A DNA stretch of 64,000 nt from Triangularia verruculosa. Taxonomy: Eukaryota > Ascomycota > Sordariomycetes > Sordariales > Podosporaceae. A model generated the notes under the pieces. That model ran no database searches. It worked only from the letters and a program-made list of their open reading frames with translations, and had not been told where the DNA came from. A program made the position numbers and the translations under genes. Positions 22,359 to 32,840 of this stretch are shown piece after piece; the stretch's first letter is position 1, and every line of letters begins with the position of its first letter. Location of the stretch: assembly GCA_033296885.1 (NCBI GenBank), contig MU863890.1:310001-374000 (forward strand), read 5' to 3'.

Positions 22359-22559
22359 CTATCTCCTTCTCGAAGAGTGAGGTGGTGATGGTGCCGGGTA
22401 GTAAACCTTGCAGTCGTCACAGTACTCCTCCATGCGGATGGTCTGCCATATTGATCGCTCGCCGCAGCGGGTCTGGATCATGCTGGCTGGGTCGCAAAAG
22501 GTGGCGAAGGAGAAGGTGATGTGCTTGCATAGAAATGCGTGGGCGTAGTATTTGCACAT
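22359..22559 (-). CDS. Small Cys/His protein, short relative of family 1
   Basis: ATG at 22559; 66 aa ending in Arg-Arg-Arg. The N terminus has C2, C11, H13 and C22, close to C2/C11/C13/C21 of the family at 1.6-4.9 kb, and the start is again ATG-TGC. Two more cysteines (C-D-P and R-C-G) and a final C-x2-C follow, but the CC-x-C block is absent. Small proteins of this layout are common in Sordariomycetes as far as I recall; no function is known to me. The frame is open upstream to 22772, but that part is a low-complexity leader. Confidence 0.55.
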   Translation of the reverse strand: MCKYYAHAFLCKHITFSFATFCDPASMIQTRCGERSIWQTIRMEEYCDDCKVYYPAPSPPHSSRRR

Positions 22560-24720
22560 GTTTTTTTTTTGGAATCTTGTGGCGGTTTGTATTGTTATGT
22601 GACGTGATCTGATGTGGACGTGATAGGTATGTGGGGGGTTGAAGAAGGTGGTCAAGTTAAGGTTGACTTCAGGTGGGGGGAGTAGTATACTGTGCGTACT
22701 CCGTGTCTGTTGACTTTGGAGAAGGTGATGATGTGCCTCTTGAGTGAGATAGGAAGGAACAGGGGGGGGCATAAGACTTCAAATACAGGAGCGGGAGAAC
22801 ACACCTTGTTTCTATTTTAAAACATCATCACAGAATGCTTGCAGGGAATAAAAGTGAGATGATATAGATGAGATTTCTGGAAGGTAACCTAACTGTCAAC
22901 TCACCCTCTTCGTATAACATCCCACATCTAGTAAGTAGTCCAAGCCAGGCAACCACAAACCGGAATATCGGGACTGATAGTGTGGAGGATAACCAGCTGA
23001 AGGAGTGGCGAGATATTCCCGCCTCACATGCGCAGCAGGCAAGTCGTGCAGATCGCCTCAAAGGGCAGGCCATCCAGCTTTCGTTCCTGGGATTTGGAAA
23101 GGCTGACTACGACCACGTTTTGTTGCTGCAGCTTCAGCTCTCAGCTCTGCAGATGGCAGATCGCGTTGCGTATGCCTCCTCCCAGCGACTTGGTTTGCAG
23201 CCTCGGGTAGAGTGGTTTCTTACACTGCACACCATCCCACTTTTCGAGTCACATTTTATCCATGCAGCACGAGGTGGTATGCATCCGCGAGGCTAGGTGC
23301 AGCCTCAGCTGCCTTGCAGGCTGGGCACCCTCGAGTCTTTATAGGACGACGGCAACCCCATCCCTCCCTTCCAACACAGCCAGTCTGCCCCGAAAGCTTG
23401 AAAATTGTGCCGGCGCCTCAGAGGCTGAACAGCATGAAGCCGAGGAAGCTGCTCAGACTCCACACCGCAACATGCAACATGGCCGGCATAAGCAGGAATG
23501 GAAACACGGAAGCCGACCGAGCGGAGAGCGGCTCTCGGTAGCAGTGAAATGTCTCTGCCTCCGAGTCGCAGCCATCTTAGTCTCGGACTCGATCACTTGA
23601 TCTTGTGCGGCTTCCGAGATAGGAATGCTCCTAGAGCCTGAGGTTGCAGCTGTGCAACAATCATACGTCTGACCGCCTCCCGCCTCCCGCCTCTGGGACC
23701 CCAAACTATGGGGATCAGGAGGAGTTGGTCAAAAAAAAAAAAAAAGGGCGGCTCTTCTCGTACGTTTTAGATCCAATCCGAAGCGCTTGGTGTTTTCCCG
23801 ACGTCGGCCGGGAATATTGGGACTCGAAACACAGAGACGGCTCTTTCCCACGGCGGGCTTTTATAGGGCTGCAGGGCATAACCAGTACAACGCAGTGTAA
23901 CGGAGCAGCGAAGCAATCGATGTCGATCGGGGGGTGTACACCTGCGCTGCACGTACTGCTGAACATCCCAAAACGGCTGCGGCTCGTGTTGGTGTGGTTG
24001 GGGGCCACAACGACAAGTCGGTGGTTGTTGGAGCTGATGATGAAGCTGTTTAGGATAGACACCATTTCCAGTCGGGCCGTCATCGATTCAGTTCAAGGTG
24101 ACTAAGGATCTGATGTCGGGGCCTGATCCATCCTCACCGCCAGTTTCTTGAAATGAGGCAAACGAAGGTGCGGAGACGGCAATTTGGAGGCCAGCGGGAA
24201 CCGGCGCTGAGCTGTCATGAGTACCATGCTGTTGTGTAAAGGTCGCGATGCTGCTCAGTGAGTGGTAAAAGGTGAGTGCTGAGGGGTGGCCGCAGGTGCC
24301 CAGGCCAGGTCTTGGCTCTTGTTTATTGTTGTCGATGGAAGCCACCAGCGAAACAGAAAATAGAGGTGGCTGGTAGTCCAAGGTCAAGTGCTCAACTGAG
24401 CAGATGGCTGCCATGATTGCGGGGAAGCATCGTGTGATTACATCACCGGTTCCCAGTTGTTGACATGTTGGAGACTTGGTTGTTAAACGAAGACGGACAC
24501 AAGAGGGAGAAATAGAAGCTTGTATGTGCAACGGAAGGCCAATGGTTTGAGGCAATGTTACGAAGTACTTGAAAATAATCGACGAGAACAACGTGGTTCC
24601 CGAGACACAATGAAAATTGGGAGCCGTCTTGTGTCTCACTCAGCCGCTGGAAGGTGGAAGTTATGAAACAGACCTGAGGTGTTAGTGAATCATGAGGGTA
24701 TAATGTGTGGGACACTAACA
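22560..24720. other. Intergenic, no supported gene
   Basis: About 2.2 kb. Frames of 120-180 codons occur on both strands (for example around 23.6-24.1 and 24.1-24.6 kb), but they lack a recognisable domain. An A run lies at 23736-23750. Confidence 0.4.
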
Positions 24721-26562
24721 GATATCGTCCCCTAAACCCTAACCCCCAGACCCTTGCTCACCCGCCCCTCCCCCTTCGATCTTGCTGTTTGATATCTGTT
24801 CGGTACCGGCCAAAATCACCACCGATTTTCCGACCTCAGATCTGATCGTCTCGTCCACTCTTTATCTTTGCCATTGAAGGCTCTCGATACACGACGGGCG
24901 CTTGTTTGCCGGCGCCTGCGGCTCTCCGACCGTATTCGTCGCCAAAGAAGCGCGTCTAAAGAGGCCCAGGGCCCAGCAGCGCGTCTTGGGTCGGCGTATC
25001 AGCGTATCATCAGCGAGGAGGCGGTGGACAACTCACCTTGCAGCAGCGCTCCTGCATCTCCCACGGCCTTCATTCGCCTTGCCCGTCCTCTCTCTGCCTT
25101 CTGCCCTTCTTTTCTCTTCCAACTCTCTCTCTCTCACTCTCTCGCCCAGTCACTCATTTGTTGAAGGTCCCCCCTTCATCCCAAGTCGCTCTTTTTTTAT
25201 CCTGACGTTGCAGCTGTCGGTGCGTCTGCATCTGCGTCATCCCATTTGAAGCAAGCCGCCATCGCATCGCGTCCACCTCCAAGCAGGTCCACTCGTTCAT
25301 GCAGGAGACTGGACCCTCGTCTCTGCCCTGCCCTGTTCCTGTTCCTGCTTCTCTTCCGTATTCTCTCTTTTGCGACGGATACCTTCGAGAACAAAATCCC
25401 AACCCCCGGTTATGCATCTTGCGCTTCTGCCCTCGCCCACTCTTGGCTAGATTGCCGCCCGCACAGCTTTGAATCCTCCTGACGCGGGGCTCAAACCCCC
25501 CCTTGTTTACTTTCTCCGACCTCACCCTGCATGAGTCGACATCCCACCTGGAATTCTCCCCTTTCACTCCGTTTGCGACCTCAATTGGCATCTTGACTTT
25601 CGACTCCGGATTCTCACATCGACCCCCCAGCTATCCGCCGCGCCCGGAATTGACCCCACCGCAGTTCTCGACTTGGCTTCGGGGCTGGCCATCTGAAGCG
25701 ACGCTACCACTTGTCACGGCTCCAGGGGGTTTTAAAAGAAAGCTCCACATCTGGTATCTCGACTCGGAGCCATCATCTCCAATTCTGGGTCGCCAGTTTG
25801 ACCGCTCTGCTTCTGTCCTGTGTTTCCCTATCGAAGCGCAGGGCCCCTGGTCCAGTGATAAACGGGGATCACTTCAACGTCCAGCGGCGTCCATTGACCG
25901 TTGCCGCTGCTGCTGGAACTGCTGCAGTCTCTCCCGCTCCCGCGGCCGCAGCTGCAGAATCCGGGGAAGACTTTCCATCTGCCATTGCGGGTAAACGACA
26001 CATGCCAACGGGAACGGGACGTCGTCGCCATGCCCAGTCTCACAAACCGCAAGCTCACCACCGCCTCTGACTCTCAGCCTCAACTCTTCCTCCTGTTCTC
26101 TCGCTCATAACGACGACAAACCGTCTTGTCTGTTTCACGAGGCCGCTGATTCGCTGTTCAACTTGTACAAATTGCACCTGGGAGGCTGCCGGTTTCGCTG
26201 TATCATATTGGTCAGTACTCATCCAATCGTCATGCTCAACATCGGACCAACCATTCTGATGCCAACTTTGCAGTCCCTTTCTGTAATTAGAACGGAGTCT
26301 TTTTCTGACTGTGGCCCGTGACGCTTGATTTGTGGCTCCACGGCGAAGCCGAATCAGAGCCTCTTTGACTTTACTAACGCAGACCAAGCAACCCCTCCCG
26401 TTTCGAATGCTTTTCGACACCCATTCACCCAAAGCGCGGTTTTCTTATAGGACCCGACCCTGCATTATTTGTTCTTGACAGCAGCTGACATCTGCCTTCT
26501 GCTTTGCATATACTGAACAAGGCAGGAGGTCACCGATCCCACCTCTCCACTCTTCCGACTTC
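24721..26562. other. Telobox and long leader region of the 14-3-3-like gene
   Basis: At 24734-24748 the sequence CCTAAACCCTAACCC matches the fungal telomere repeat and the telobox found in promoters. Downstream, 24.8-26.5 kb is strongly CT-rich with many short upstream ATG frames, as expected for a long fungal 5' leader or leader intron. No protein-coding exon could be supported in it. Confidence 0.5.
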
Positions 26563-27477
26563 ATGGCGTCCTCCGAGGTCGATCAAAAGTTTCTCGGCAA
26601 GGCCGCCAAGGCTGTCGAGCACGAAAATCCCTTGCTTGCCTCAGTCCTCTACAAGATCCTGGGCCTCTCCATCAACCTTTCATACCAGCTCGTCAAGGCC
26701 AAGAAACAAAGACGACCGGATGGAACCCCCACTTCAGCCCAACTGGACCTGTCATTTCACATAATATGGCTTTCTCGAGAAGGTTTAGTGCTGTTAGAGC
26801 AATATGTCTTGCCAATGGTGGGAGCCTACACCGAACTCAAGGTGCTCGCCTACAAGCTACGTGCTTCATTCTACCACATCTTCGTCCTATTTCACAACAC
26901 GCCCCCAGTATCTTCGATGGGCGTCAACACGCCCGACCCCCAGTCGACACCACAATCACGGCTGGACAAGGGCAAGGGGATTGCAACAGATGACGATGAT
27001 GTTCCACCAACAGCAAAACCGAGACGAAACATCGATGGAGGGCCAGTTGGGCCACCACCAGGCTTCGGCCCTGAATCACCATCAGCATTCCTTTTAAAAC
27101 CCGGCGATTATTTACCAATAGCCCATCAGTACTTCAAGGAAGCTGCCGAACTTGCCGACAAGATCCTTTGGGGGTCACACTCGTTACGGCTATCTGTCAA
27201 GACAGAATACGCCGCCTTTTTGTACGAATGTGTCCACGATGCCGAGGGGAGTCGAAAGCTAGCCAAGGAAACGGTTGCCCAGGTTTACGACGCAACAGAA
27301 GGCATAGATAACGACATGTTCAACGATGCCTGTGAACTGGTAACCGTGTTGGGGAAGATGATGAAGAGAGGGCTTACTTCGAGCAACAAGAACCAACCAT
27401 CAAATACGGGAGCGCAGCAAACAGCGAGGACGGAGCCAAGAGAAGGGGAACCAAGTGCGCCGCCAGGCATGATATAA
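26563..27477 (+). CDS. Divergent 14-3-3-like protein
   Basis: Single exon, 304 aa. The sequence is largely helical. Residues about 186-265 (YFKEAAELADKIL, then SHSLRLSVKTEYAAFLYE and LAKETVAQVYDATEGIDNDMFNDACEL) follow the last four helices of 14-3-3 proteins, where the canonical text is HPIRLGLALNFSVFYYE. The N-terminal part, helical with LLEQYVLPMV and AYTELK, would be helices A-D. A Pro/Gly/Asp-rich insert (about 125-175) and a disordered Pro/Ser tail are unlike canonical 14-3-3. Phosphopeptide-binding residues (Lys49, Arg56, Arg127, Tyr128) cannot be placed with confidence. The fold assignment is by eye; function may differ from ordinary 14-3-3. Confidence 0.6.
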   Translation: MASSEVDQKFLGKAAKAVEHENPLLASVLYKILGLSINLSYQLVKAKKQRRPDGTPTSAQLDLSFHIIWLSREGLVLLEQYVLPMVGAYTELKVLAYKLRASFYHIFVLFHNTPPVSSMGVNTPDPQSTPQSRLDKGKGIATDDDDVPPTAKPRRNIDGGPVGPPPGFGPESPSAFLLKPGDYLPIAHQYFKEAAELADKILWGSHSLRLSVKTEYAAFLYECVHDAEGSRKLAKETVAQVYDATEGIDNDMFNDACELVTVLGKMMKRGLTSSNKNQPSNTGAQQTARTEPREGEPSAPPGMI

Positions 27478-29254
27478 GGGAATTCTTTTTTCGAAGCTCG
27501 ATCACAGTTCCTGGTTTTCTTGTTCGATCATGTTCAACTACTACACCAGCTTCGAGCATAATGCAGCACATATATATCCGGAGATTTTCTCTTGCAACTT
27601 TTCAGGACACCAATAAAGTGGGAATGACTTTTGTTTTTTCCATGTCGTCATCTTTGTATGCATATACTGTACATATGTTTTCGGGGAGCGGGAAAGGGAT
27701 GGGGTGGGGGGGGGGAAGGTGGAATGGGGTTCAAAAAGGAGTTTGCAAGTGTTGGATTCTGTTTAATGTTTATTGTGTTTTCTTTTTTTCTTTTTTTTTT
27801 TTCGGACATTTTTATACTCGATTTATTTCTTGTCATGTACGTTTCTAACTGTTGTCGATGATACCCGAAACGTCGAAATTTTTCAGGCGACGGTGTCTTT
27901 TTTGCTGTTGGTACTATTTTTGTTTGGTGATGGTGTTGATTTGTGTCTGGTCTGGAGTCTTTTTTGTGTGTTTGGTGATGTTGAATTGTAATTTGGGACT
28001 TGGTATTTATGGGGGGGACAATTGTGTGTTGATGTTGAGAAGGGAGGGGGAAAGAGAGAGAGATGGAGGTGTATGTACTTGTGGTAGAGGAGATATATTG
28101 ATGCTGACTTGAGTGGCCTCTCTTTGTGGTTTTGATGTCTTGATGGTTGGTATTTTTGGCATTTTTTGAAGGTTTTCTGGACTGTGTTGGCAATGTTCGA
28201 CTGCTGGCTGCCGCTTTGTAGAGCAAACATATCCATGCGTCTTTTAACTGCATGCTTTGTGGCTGCTGTTGTTGCTGTTGGTGGCTCCTGGGTTTGTGGT
28301 GGATGCCAATGGCATCATACAGTGCCTGCTTTGGGGGGGTTGAGTGAGTTGAACCCCTGGAAAAGATTGGACATTGCAATGTGCTCAACAAGTACAGTCT
28401 TGTTCTTGGTACTATTGACGAGAAGAAGACTCAAGTTGAGCTCGAGGCACAGTATGGGAGAGATAAGGGGTGGGCAGCACATTACTTTGAGCATGCTACT
28501 TCGTGACTGAGATGAGCCTAGGTCTTCTGAACATGCTTTTGCAGGGAAAGATACTCAGTGGGGACTCTGCTTTTGCTTTGGGCCTCATTGCTGGGGTTCT
28601 TGGGGCAACATACGAGAGTTGCTGGGTTGCTCTTGAGTAGGGAACTATAGGATGGAAGATTCCACAGCACACATTCATTTAGCAGTATCAGAGAAACTCG
28701 AGGTAGCGTGAATTGAACAAGATTGCAACCTCAAATACGATGCTTTTCGCTAGGTACCTACTGAGCACCAACAATCGATAGATGTAATAAGACCACACTG
28801 CAGCTCAGCAATGACATTACTTTAAGGACACATTTTATTCATATCTAAGTAGGTATGACGTGCTTCTCTATGAATGCAGACCCGCCCTTTCCATCTTCCA
28901 AAGAAAATGTCGACACCAGGTCCAACAAGCCAAAAGTGACCAAACAACCAAAAATGCCGACACCAGGCCAGCTCCAAAAAAACCGAAGGTACGAAAGGAA
29001 AGTCGGCACCATCTATATGATAAACTGAAAGACTGTGAGAGCCAATGAAAACATTTATGTCCCCAATTTCCTCCTCTTCAACCTCCCAAGCCGTCCAGCA
29101 GCTCTCCAACCCTAACCCTCACAAATTCTCACCCCCTGAATTTTGATCAACAAAAGTAAACAAACCAAACCAAAACCAACTCAACCCCCCCCCCCCCCCA
29201 AAAAAACAAAATCCCCCTCAACACCCACCTTTGTCCAACCTTTTAATAATCTCA
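27478..29254. other. Intergenic, left edge of the family 2 cluster
   Basis: Contains long T-rich runs (27780-27805) and simple GT/T-rich sequence. A minus-strand frame of 247 codons (27648-28391) is explained by the A/C-rich bias of that strand. A short Met-led frame at about 28230-28505 starts with a hydrophobic stretch but has no other support. At 29134-29175 lies the 3'-flank element of the next gene (TTTGTTTACTTTTGTTGATCA on the minus strand). Confidence 0.45.
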
Positions 29255-30088
29255 CTACTTCTTCTTACCACCACTCCCCTCCGCCCCCGGACCAGGAGGA
29301 GTTCCCCTCGGAGCAGGCGACTGCCCCCTTGACTCTGGCGGGGCGAACCGGCTTGCAAGGACCTCGGCGGCCGTAGTTTCGGAGTCGGTTTGTTGTCGCT
29401 GCTCCGGGAGTGGGGGCTGATATCCTTGGGGGTAGCCTCGGTTGGGTTGGTGCTGGTAACCCTGAGGGGGAGGCTGGCGGTAGTCTTGAACGGGCGGTTG
29501 AGAAGACTGGTAGTGAGCAGGCTGGTACCCAACAGTCGCAGCAGCAGCAGCAACAGTCGCAGCCATGGACAAACTAGCCATTGAATCCGTCACGGCTGGC
29601 AGTTTACTTTTGTTCTTCTCCTCTGCCTCAGCAACAGCCTTCTTCGTTTCAGCAGCCTTGTTCTTCTCCTCGGTGTCAATTGCGTCTCTGAGGGGGGACC
29701 ACCTCTCCCCGGCAGGCTTATCAGATGAGGAGGGTTTATTCTTGTTTTTGTCAGAGGATGAGGAAGGCTTAGTGCTCGGGGCCCTGGTGCCGGCTCTGGA
29801 CTTGTGTTTGGGTCGGGGGGCCTTTGCGCTGTAATTCAGGTTAGGGGGCACGAACCCCTCGTGGGCAGCAGTCAACATGGAAGCGGTTGCTACTCCCCCT
29901 CCTCCACCACCACCGGAAAACCCTGAAGGTCCATGGGATGCCGGGGCGGGTTTGGTCCTTATGGGAGGGGATGTGGAGTCCTCGGGGGATCGCTTTCGGG
30001 ATTGCTTTGTCCGGCAACGGGGGCAGGTTTTGTCTTCCTGGTCGATTATCGCGTTGCAGGCGGGATTGATGCAGTACTTGGAAGGCAT
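29255..30088 (-). CDS. Zinc-ribbon/disordered protein B
   Basis: Single exon, 277 aa, ATG at 30088. Residues 6-25 are C-x4-C-x10-C-x2-C, a compact zinc-ribbon-like knuckle, followed by a basic RKRS stretch. The rest is low complexity: Gly run, Ser/Lys-rich linkers, an Ala/Glu/Lys helical segment, then DSMASLSMAATV (a looser form of the family TTGMSxMSMT motif), Gln/Tyr/Pro-rich GYQP repeats and a GGKKK end. The C terminus resembles that of the gene at 32.1 kb (PGPSGGPKKK). Function unknown. Confidence 0.75.
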   Translation of the reverse strand: MPSKYCINPACNAIIDQEDKTCPRCRTKQSRKRSPEDSTSPPIRTKPAPASHGPSGFSGGGGGGGVATASMLTAAHEGFVPPNLNYSAKAPRPKHKSRAGTRAPSTKPSSSSDKNKNKPSSSDKPAGERWSPLRDAIDTEEKNKAAETKKAVAEAEEKNKSKLPAVTDSMASLSMAATVAAAAATVGYQPAHYQSSQPPVQDYRQPPPQGYQHQPNRGYPQGYQPPLPEQRQQTDSETTAAEVLASRFAPPESRGQSPAPRGTPPGPGAEGSGGKKK

Positions 30089-30230
30089 CGTGGCGCTGAT
30101 TGTGATGGGTGAGTTAAAATGTGTGGTAGTTTTCTGGGTTTTTGGGAGTCGCGGTGCTAAGTAGCTGAGAATGTGGTGATGTGCTGAATGGGTGATGCTG
30201 GTGAGTGACTCAGAGGAGGAGAGGTCAGGG

Positions 30231-30240
30231 TATTAATACT
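30231..30240 (-). promoter_or_regulatory. TATA-like box of gene B
   Basis: TATTAATA about 145 bases upstream of the ATG at 30088 and about 100 bases downstream of the conserved upstream module, matching the arrangement at 32.66, 34.91 and 38.15 kb. Confidence 0.45.
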
Positions 30241-30326
30241 CAATATTGGGGCCCATAGAAAGGCTTCCTGCCAGACTTGGTTATGATGCTCTCGGTTACT
30301 ACAGGCAAACAGAAGTTGCCACGATA

Positions 30327-30462
30327 CACTCTGAAACAGAACGTGAGAAGGGGTATATCACGATGGTCATGGTAAGGGGCTGAGAGGCTCACGGCCGTAA
30401 AGCCTCAAGGCAGTTGGGATGGCTACAGACAATCCTCTCGCGAGGGTAAGTGACCTTGCAAA
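30327..30462 (-). promoter_or_regulatory. Conserved upstream module of gene B
   Basis: Read on the plus strand: CTGAAACAGAACGTGAGAAGGGG (30331-30353), TATATCACGATG (30354-30365), ACGGCCGTAA (30390-30399) and GCAAACGC (30455-30462). The 20 bases AGAAGGGGTATATCACGATG are identical to those at 32739-32758 upstream of gene D. It probably binds transcription factors; GGCCG-type cores suit Zn2Cys6 factors, but this is inference. Confidence 0.75.
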
Positions 30463-30770
30463 CGCTCAATTAAACTACGATCTTCTGCATGAACCGACAA
30501 AAAGCCATATCTAGGTCAGGAACTCTATTCCCCAAACCCGATTCCCTGTTCTTATAGAGGCCTCTTCATAGCCGCGGACAGCCAACCCGTCTAGCAACTC
30601 GCACTAAAATCTATCACTAACGCTGCCATAACGCTCTCCCCAAGTCCCCTCTCAGATTCCTGCCTATCCAGCAGAACATGTGTCGATGTAAACAAACAAT
30701 ACAAGACGGCTTCAAACCAACCAACTGGTCATAGAGCCATAACTATGCCTGGTTGTACCAGCAACTCGCT

Positions 30771-31439
30771 TTATTTCCCCATTGGCTGCTTACCCTTACC
30801 CTTCCCACTCCCACTTCCACCACCACCCCCCGGCTTTGCCTTCCCGCGCCCCTCCTCTTTTCCCTCTTCCTCCTCCTTCTCCACCACCTCCAGCAAAACC
30901 TGCTCCCACAACCCCACATCCTTCCTCTTTCCCATCTCATCTCGCGGCACCTAACCAATCACCCTCTTCCCTCCCTCCCTACCAAGCAACCCAACCGCCG
31001 GCTCCATCCCCCACCTCGCATGTAACTCATTCATCTCCTTATGAAGCCCCATCTGTTTTCCAAACAACAGCTCTCGTAGCTTAGAGTTGTCTTCATTCAA
31101 CCACTGATTCGCGAGGTCTTGGAATTCTCGCTGCAAAACCTGCTGCTGGCGGACAAATTTGTTGTGGACGTCGACGGCAGCAAGAATCCTTGCGCGGTCG
31201 TCTTCGGGGGTTCTAGGGGGCAGGGGTGCTTTGGTGGCCTCGGGGATGTTGGGAGAGGTGGAGGATTCGGGCTCGTCGCTGAGGGGAGAGACGGGCCTCG
31301 ATTTGGACGCGGAAGTCGGTGCGGGTTGGGGCTGTTTGGGTTTGGCGGGGGCTTTGCCTTTGCATTTGATGCACCAGCGATTGAGGGCGTTGTGGTTTTT
31401 GTTGTTGATGCAGGCGGGGCACCACTTTTTGCGGCCCAT
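30771..31439 (-). CDS. Zinc-ribbon protein C, frame interrupted by TAG at 30951
   Basis: ATG at 31439. Residues 6-25 are WC-P-A-C-x12-C-I-K-C, followed by a Pro/Ala/Ser linker, a Pro/Thr-rich part and a predicted helical segment (about residues 90-150: ARILAAVDVHNKFVRQQQVL and following) that may form a coiled coil. The first stop is TAG at 30953-30951 (162 aa). The same frame then continues without stop for 59 codons, Glu/Lys-rich and then a Gly/Ser/Lys run, to TAA at 30773-30771. Either the TAG is a recent mutation (CAG to TAG) or the protein really ends at 30951. No TTGMS motif is present. The 3'-flank TTTGTTTAC element follows at about 30683-30697 (minus). Confidence 0.65.
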
Positions 31440-31607
31440 TTTGGTGGGTTGGTGGCGGGTGTTGTGATTGATGGTATGTGTGATGATTGTTGTTGGGGGG
31501 TGATATAGAAGTACCTCAACTGTACTTGATGCTGCTATGGATAGTGGAATGGCTGAGTGATGGCCTTGAATCTGCTTGTTTTTGGTACGGATGACTGTTT
31601 GTTGTCT

Positions 31608-31720
31608 AAACTGAGAACGTGAGACAGAAGGACGAGGATGCTGGAGGACTGGGCTTTTTGCGGCCGCAGATGTGACCAGAGATGGGATAATTGGGAAGGA
31701 GCCTCTAGGCATGCAAACGC
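31608..31720 (-). promoter_or_regulatory. Conserved upstream module of gene C
   Basis: Plus-strand order: CTGAGAACGTGAGACAGAAGG (31610-31630), GGATG (31636), TTGCGGCCGCAGA (31658-31670), GCAAACGC (31711-31718). Same order and near-identical spacing as upstream of genes B, D and E; about 170-280 bases upstream of the ATG. A GATATAG at about 31502 could serve as TATA. Confidence 0.65.
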
Positions 31721-32142
31721 GGGAGGAAATGGGCGTGTCATGGTCACCTCCCAACAGCAAGAGCTGTTCCTTCCACACCTGGCAGAACCGTTGGCACTCT
31801 CCTTGAGTGACCATGTTCACACAGAAGCTACCTATATTTCCCAAACACAGTTAGGTGGGAGCGGTACAATGCAAGAACGAATGTATTGGTAAATCCAAGC
31901 TCTAGCCCTTGCAAACTTCTAATCTGTCCAGCAACTTCTATCTATCTAGAATCACCTTAACCCTTCACGCCAGCCCCTTTATTCGGTCAACAAATACGGG
32001 TGGAGGAATGAAACCAAAAAACGCAAATCAAGCCAGCCAATTCCACCAAATGCAAATCCTTCAACTGTCTATACCACTGTCCATCCATGATCAACCGGCT
32101 CAGCTGATTCACATAACCCAGATCACAAGCGGGCTACTTCTC

Positions 32143-32460
32143 CTACTTCTTCTTCGGCCCACCGCTAGGACCAGGGGTAGGTGTAGGCGATTTGGAACTC
32201 TTCCCACTCTGCTTTCCATCAGCAGGAGAGGCAGACCTCGAGGGAGGGGGTACAGAAGGCGAGGCAGTTCGAGCGCTGGGGGGTTGGTAGTTGCCTGGGT
32301 AGGTTGCCTGTGCCGGACCAGCCGTGGCTGTAAGAGACAGAGAACTCATGGAGGAAGAGACAGGGATCGTAGTGCTGCGATTGGGAGGGGGCTGCTGAGC
32401 ACCTGCCGGAATGGACTTTTTGTCGATTTTGGACGCTGCATCATGAACAGGGTCGAACAT
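32143..32460 (-). CDS. Family 2 protein D lacking the zinc ribbon
   Basis: ATG at 32460, 105 aa. It matches only the C-terminal part of the family: Lys/Pro/Gln-rich start, SSMSSLSLTATAGP (the GMSxMSMT-type motif), GNYQPP, then Ser/Pro-rich and a GGPKKK end like gene B. The frame is open and coding-like (Lys/Arg/Pro/Gln-rich) for about 60 codons upstream towards the TATA box at 32664, but has no ATG and no C-x2-C element. So the N-terminal part with the start was lost, or the gene is expressed from the internal ATG. The upstream module is intact, so transcription is likely. Confidence 0.55.
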   Translation of the reverse strand: MFDPVHDAASKIDKKSIPAGAQQPPPNRSTTIPVSSSMSSLSLTATAGPAQATYPGNYQPPSARTASPSVPPPSRSASPADGKQSGKSSKSPTPTPGPSGGPKKK

Positions 32461-32663
32461 TTGGCTTCTTTTCGTCTGAGGCTGAGGAGATGGTTGTTGC
32501 TGATCAGGGGGCGGTTGAGGTTGCCTGGATTTGGCTGCAGCTTTCCGGGACTTGGGGGTCGAGTAGTGCGAGGTTGAGAACCTGTGCTGTGCCTTCTCGT
32601 GATATGGTTGTTTAAAATGTTGATGAGTAAAAGAGGAAGCTAAGAGATGGGCTACTGGAAGGG

Positions 32664-32677
32664 CATATATATATATG
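32664..32677 (-). promoter_or_regulatory. TATA box of gene D
   Basis: CATATATATATATG, about 205 bases upstream of the ATG at 32460 and 56 bases from the conserved module. Confidence 0.6.
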
Positions 32678-32723
32678 ACACCCTCGCAGGTGGTTGTAAG
32701 ATTGACCAGTCGTCCCAGAGATT

Positions 32724-32840
32724 ACGAAACATACGTTAGAAGGGGTATATCACGATGTCCTGGAGCCGAACCTCTTGCGGCCGTAGCACTCTATAGTGAA
32801 AGTGATCACGAGGGCCAATCCTTAGCAGAACCTGCAAACG
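32724..32840 (-). promoter_or_regulatory. Conserved upstream module of gene D
   Basis: Plus-strand order: ACGAAACATACGTTAGAAGGGG (32724-32745), TATATCACGATG (32746-32757), TTGCGGCCGTA (32775-32785), GCAAACGC (about 32830). Near-identical to the module of gene B over its first 35 bases. Confidence 0.75.

Noticed and set aside
24088..24639. 183-codon minus-strand frame
   Set aside because: No recognisable domain and no supporting neighbours; could be chance.
27648..28391. Minus-strand frame of 247 codons rich in Gln, Ser, Thr and Lys
   Set aside because: The strand is A/C-rich and so poor in stop codons. There is no domain, no paralogue and no promoter module, and it overlaps poly-T and microsatellite sequence.
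28230..28505. Short frame beginning with a hydrophobic stretch, possible secreted protein
   Set aside because: Only the first 20 residues look like a signal; the rest has no Cys pattern or repeats and GT-rich DNA makes hydrophobic runs by chance.
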